Shown here one piece after another: positions 61,616-64,000 of a stretch of DNA of 64,000 nt (position 1 is the stretch's first letter; every line of letters begins with the position of its first letter). Source of the stretch: Longimicrobiales bacterium (GTDB taxonomy: Bacteria > Gemmatimonadota > Gemmatimonadetes > Longimicrobiales > Gaopeijiaceae). Position numbers and translations under genes: made by a program. Location of the stretch: positions 62,001 through 126,000 of the forward strand of contig OX638356.1 of the NCBI GenBank assembly GCA_951813395.1, read 5' to 3'. The notes under the pieces were generated by a model that saw only the letters and a list, made by a program, of their open reading frames with translations, was not told where the DNA came from and made no database searches.

Positions 61616-63208
61616 TCATCGCAGCCGCACCACCGGGTGCCTGACCTTCAGGTCGGTCTTGCGCTGCAGATCGTGCACGGTCACGCACAGCCAGCGGTTC
61701 TCGTCCACTGAATACGTAACGCGCAGCCGTGGTCCTTCTCCCTTGCCGGCCGGGTTGAGCGGCAGCGCCGGATCCGCCTCGTTGAGACACAGACAGAAGG
61801 CCCGCGCGCCGGCGGTGGCGGGCACGAAGTAGCGGGAGCCGTTGGGCCGCTCGGTCCAGTCGACAGGACGCCCCGCCACGCGCCCGACCTCGCAGATGAA
61901 GAGGTTGATGTGCTGCTGCCCGTCGAAGCCCGGAGCGTAGTAGCGCGTCACGAAGTTGTCGACCGTAGGGAAGCGCGTGCCGCCGGGGATGAGCAGCTCG
62001 TACTCGGCTTCGCCGCCGTCGTCGGGCAGAAGGCGAAGCGCGTAGTCGTGGTAGATGAAGTCCTCGACGTGCGCGCCCCCCGCAAAGATGCACGCGCCTC
62101 GCGCGACGGCCTCGAACGGGAGCCATTCCCGCACCTTGTCGCGGCCGAGCACGTCGCCCACGACGTTGCGCACCTCGGGCAGCAGCGTGGACCCGCCCTC
62201 GAGGATCACGTCGTCGATCTTGTCGGGGAACACGCCGTGCCGGGTTCGCAGCTCGGTGAGCAGGGCGTCCAGGAGCTCGCGGATCCGCGCGTACAGGCCG
62301 TTTGCGGCAAGAATGTCGTGCAGGACGTCGTAGTCCAGCTTGCCGAACGACTCGTTGCGGAAGGTGAAGTCGCCCTCGTTCCCCGCGCTCGCGAGCAGTT
62401 TCACGCGCTCGGCCTCCCACCTGAGCGCGACTTCCCATTCGGGCCAATCGTGGAGGGCCGTCGGCACGAAGCGCTCCAGGATCCAGCCATCGACGTCGTC
62501 GCCCCCGAGCTCCACGGCCTGCTTCGCCAGCACCTCGGCGCGGCCCGTCTCCGCCGTGCGCGCACCATGAGTCCTCATGACGGCGGCCTCCATCGAGCCA
62601 CCGCCGAAGTCGAATGCGACGAGGGTGGTGGCGCGCCCCACATCGACCCCGTAGCCGAGCGCGGCGGCGACGGGTTCGTCGAGCGTGCGAAACACGATGC
62701 CGGCCGGCTTGCCCCGCACGCGCGCCCAAATGCGCTGCCACCAGCTGCGGTGCTTCACGTTCCGGACGATCGTCTGCAACTCGGCGCGGTACGTCTCGTA
62801 GAAGCCGCTGGGCGTCGCAATGGTCAGATCGGCAACGTCTTCGCCGAATCGCGTCTCCAGCGCCCCGACGGCCTCGCGGAGGAACAGCGACGCGACATCC
62901 TGCGCGGTGAAGGTCCTGCCGCCCACACGCGCCGCGGCGCGGCCGCTCTCGGTATCGAGGTGCCGCTTGAAGCCGCGCGCGAAGCCGGTGGCCCGGCCGT
63001 CCCAGTTGTAGGTGACGGCCTGCTGTCCGATCAGGACTTCCGCACCCTCACGGTCCATGACGCACACGCATGACGGGATGACCGGGGTCTGCGTGAGGGG
63101 CTCGATCTTCGCGAGTTCCGGCAGGTTCACGACGTGCGGCCGCCCCGACCGGTCCTCGCAGATGGTCGTGTTGGAGGTGCCGAGGTCGATTGCCCAGTGG
63201 GTTGGCAT
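61616..63208 (-). CDS. Hsp70/DnaK-like ATPase
   Basis: A 530-residue protein; start at ATG 63208 (MPTHWAIDLGTSNTTICEDR); an upstream ATG at 63253 adds 15 residues without Hsp70 similarity. The nucleotide-binding domain has the phosphate 1 motif AIDLGTSNTTI, phosphate 2 LVAFDFGGGSMEAAVM, and adenosine motif VILEGGSTLLPEVRNVVGD. The C-terminal 150 residues differ from the DnaK substrate-binding domain (VDNFVTRYYAPGFDGQQHIN) but look beta-rich. This is a stand-alone Hsp70 branch without DnaJ or GrpE in the window. It is coupled with a HEAT-repeat partner, a two-gene module of unknown role. Confidence 0.85.
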   Translation of the reverse strand: MPTHWAIDLGTSNTTICEDRSGRPHVVNLPELAKIEPLTQTPVIPSCVCVMDREGAEVLIGQQAVTYNWDGRATGFARGFKRHLDTESGRAAARVGGRTFTAQDVASLFLREAVGALETRFGEDVADLTIATPSGFYETYRAELQTIVRNVKHRSWWQRIWARVRGKPAGIVFRTLDEPVAAALGYGVDVGRATTLVAFDFGGGSMEAAVMRTHGARTAETGRAEVLAKQAVELGGDDVDGWILERFVPTALHDWPEWEVALRWEAERVKLLASAGNEGDFTFRNESFGKLDYDVLHDILAANGLYARIRELLDALLTELRTRHGVFPDKIDDVILEGGSTLLPEVRNVVGDVLGRDKVREWLPFEAVARGACIFAGGAHVEDFIYHDYALRLLPDDGGEAEYELLIPGGTRFPTVDNFVTRYYAPGFDGQQHINLFICEVGRVAGRPVDWTERPNGSRYFVPATAGARAFCLCLNEADPALPLNPAGKGEGPRLRVTYSVDENRWLCVTVHDLQRKTDLKVRHPVVRLR

Positions 63209-63273
63209 GCGGGAAGCTACACCGCAGTCTGTTGAAATGGAAACCGCAGTCAATACGCCGTCAGGGGCCAGCC

Positions 63274-63609
63274 ATGGGTGATTCCAACATCGATCGCACA
63301 GCCGCGGAAGGGAGCGCGCACGAGGGGGAGGGCCCGGGCATTCATGCCGACTCGGGCATTCCCGCCGGACTGCTTGCAGGGCTCGTCGTGGTGCTCCTGA
63401 CGGCTACCGGCATCGTTGCCCGCTACTATGTGACGTCGCTCTACTGGGTCAGCTTCTTCGTGGCCCACCGGAAGGCCCGTATCACAAGGGGCGAGATGTT
63501 CGCCTACATTGGCGTCCCGAACGCAGTCTGGGTGTTCATGCCGGCGTTCGGACTGTATGTCTCCATTCGCCTGATCCTGGAGGGGAACTACGGTGTGCTG
63601 GGGTACTGA
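63274..63609 (+). CDS. Small membrane protein upstream of thymidine kinase
   Basis: A 111-residue protein with two hydrophobic segments ([20 protein letters not shown] and [19 protein letters not shown]). An acidic/polar N-terminus ([20 protein letters not shown]) faces one side. Not recognised. The thymidine kinase start lies inside its last 17 bases. Confidence 0.6.
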   Translation: MGDSNIDRTAAEGSAHEGEGPGIHADSGIPAGLLAGLVVVLLTATGIVARYYVTSLYWVSFFVAHRKARITRGEMFAYIGVPNAVWVFMPAFGLYVSIRLILEGNYGVLGY

Positions 63610-64000
63610 TCCCTCGCGACACGGTTGGATCGAGGTCGTCGCCGGCGTCATGTTCAGCGGAAAGTCGGAGGAACTGATCCGGCGTGTCCGGCGCACCCTC
63701 ATCGCCGGCCGGCGGGTTCAGCTCTTCAAGTCCCACCTCGACGACCGCTACGGCGGCGAGTTCCGCATCTCATCCCACGACGGCCGCCAGATCGACGCCG
63801 ATCCCGTGTCCAACTCGGTGCAGATCGCCGAAAAGGTCGACCCGGCAACGCAGGTCGTCGCCATCGACGAGGCCCAGTTCCTGGACGACGGCATCTGCGA
63901 GGTCGTGGATGCCCTGGCGGACGCCGGGATCCGCGTCATCGTGGCCGGCACCGACATGGACTTCCGCGGCGAGCCCTTCGGGCCCATGGGACTGCTCCTG
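63593..64000 (+). CDS. tdk: Thymidine kinase (partial, runs off right edge)
   Basis: GTG 63593 lies eight bases after GGAGGGG; 136 codons are in the window without a stop. It phosphorylates thymidine to dTMP in the salvage pathway. Motifs: P-loop [20 protein letters not shown], the family [11 protein letters not shown] region, Walker [14 protein letters not shown] and [15 protein letters not shown]. The zinc-binding C-terminus lies beyond the window. Confidence 0.93.
   Translation, partial: MCWGTDPSRHGWIEVVAGVMFSGKSEELIRRVRRTLIAGRRVQLFKSHLDDRYGGEFRISSHDGRQIDADPVSNSVQIAEKVDPATQVVAIDEAQFLDDGICEVVDALADAGIRVIVAGTDMDFRGEPFGPMGLLL

Noticed and set aside
1-64000. tRNA or rRNA genes
   Set aside because: I looked for T-loop and anticodon-stem patterns in the intergenic regions and found none; short tRNAs could still be missed by eye.

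Overview
This is a 64 kb, high-GC bacterial chromosomal window, densely packed and gene-rich. The mix suggests a Gemmatimonadota-like or similar environmental lineage, with tentative assignment: periplasmic acylases and amidohydrolases with TolB-like propellers, several 6-bladed beta-propeller proteins with a GxGxGPGEF-type motif, gamma-glutamyltransferase, a PQQ dehydrogenase, DUF222-HNH genes, and a selenocysteine-containing SelD. Ribosome binding sites are often weak. Genes overlap by 1 to 41 bases head-to-tail and even tail-to-tail. I saw no rRNA, tRNA or CRISPR array.

Layout. 1-4.5 kb is a decayed defence-type island: a TIR-like nucleotide-binding protein cut by the left edge, an HsdR C-terminal remnant, a small membrane protein, a TIR/deoxyribosyltransferase-like protein and a possible TcmP remnant. 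4.5-10 kb holds a penicillin-acylase-family enzyme overlapping an amidohydrolase that carries an internal deletion and frameshift. 9.9-15.5 kb is housekeeping: YgfZ, a SirB1-like protein, selenoprotein SelD and Lon. 15.7-22.2 kb holds Ggt, a Nudix hydrolase, a beta-propeller/ABC exporter operon and a serine hydrolase. Between Lon and Ggt lie three phased TGCCATTTTGGCA-type sites.

22.2-24.6 kb is a low-complexity region in which a DUF222-HNH gene is bracketed by inverted copies of a 50-base repeat. 24.6-35.2 kb holds a TPR protein, an S41-like lipoprotein, a dicarboxylate-type symporter, a class V aminotransferase, an APC permease, a 3-hydroxyacyl-CoA dehydrogenase, an outer-membrane-type protein and a PQQ dehydrogenase. 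35.2-41.5 kb is a complete heavy-metal RND efflux operon of CusCBA/CzcCBA type, headed by a His/Met-rich small protein.

41.9-48 kb is an insertion-sequence hot spot. One beta-propeller gene is split by an intact IS630 element (TA duplication) and an IS3 element, and two further transposase remnants lie beside another propeller gene. 48-50.2 kb has an SDR gene between two 45-base direct repeats, a DUF433/DUF5615 toxin-antitoxin pair and an HD-domain gene truncated at another copy of the 50-base repeat. 50.3-56 kb has two sodium:solute symporters, each next to a tiny membrane protein, plus a methyltransferase and a TipA-like MerR regulator with its own operator. The same 21-base operator occurs unchanged at 22.5 kb and with one change at 41.6 kb, upstream of the efflux operon. 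56-64 kb has two small genes with matching promoters, a Tat-type amine oxidase, a tandem creatininase-family protein, an Hsp70-like/HEAT-repeat pair, a small membrane protein and a thymidine kinase cut by the right edge.
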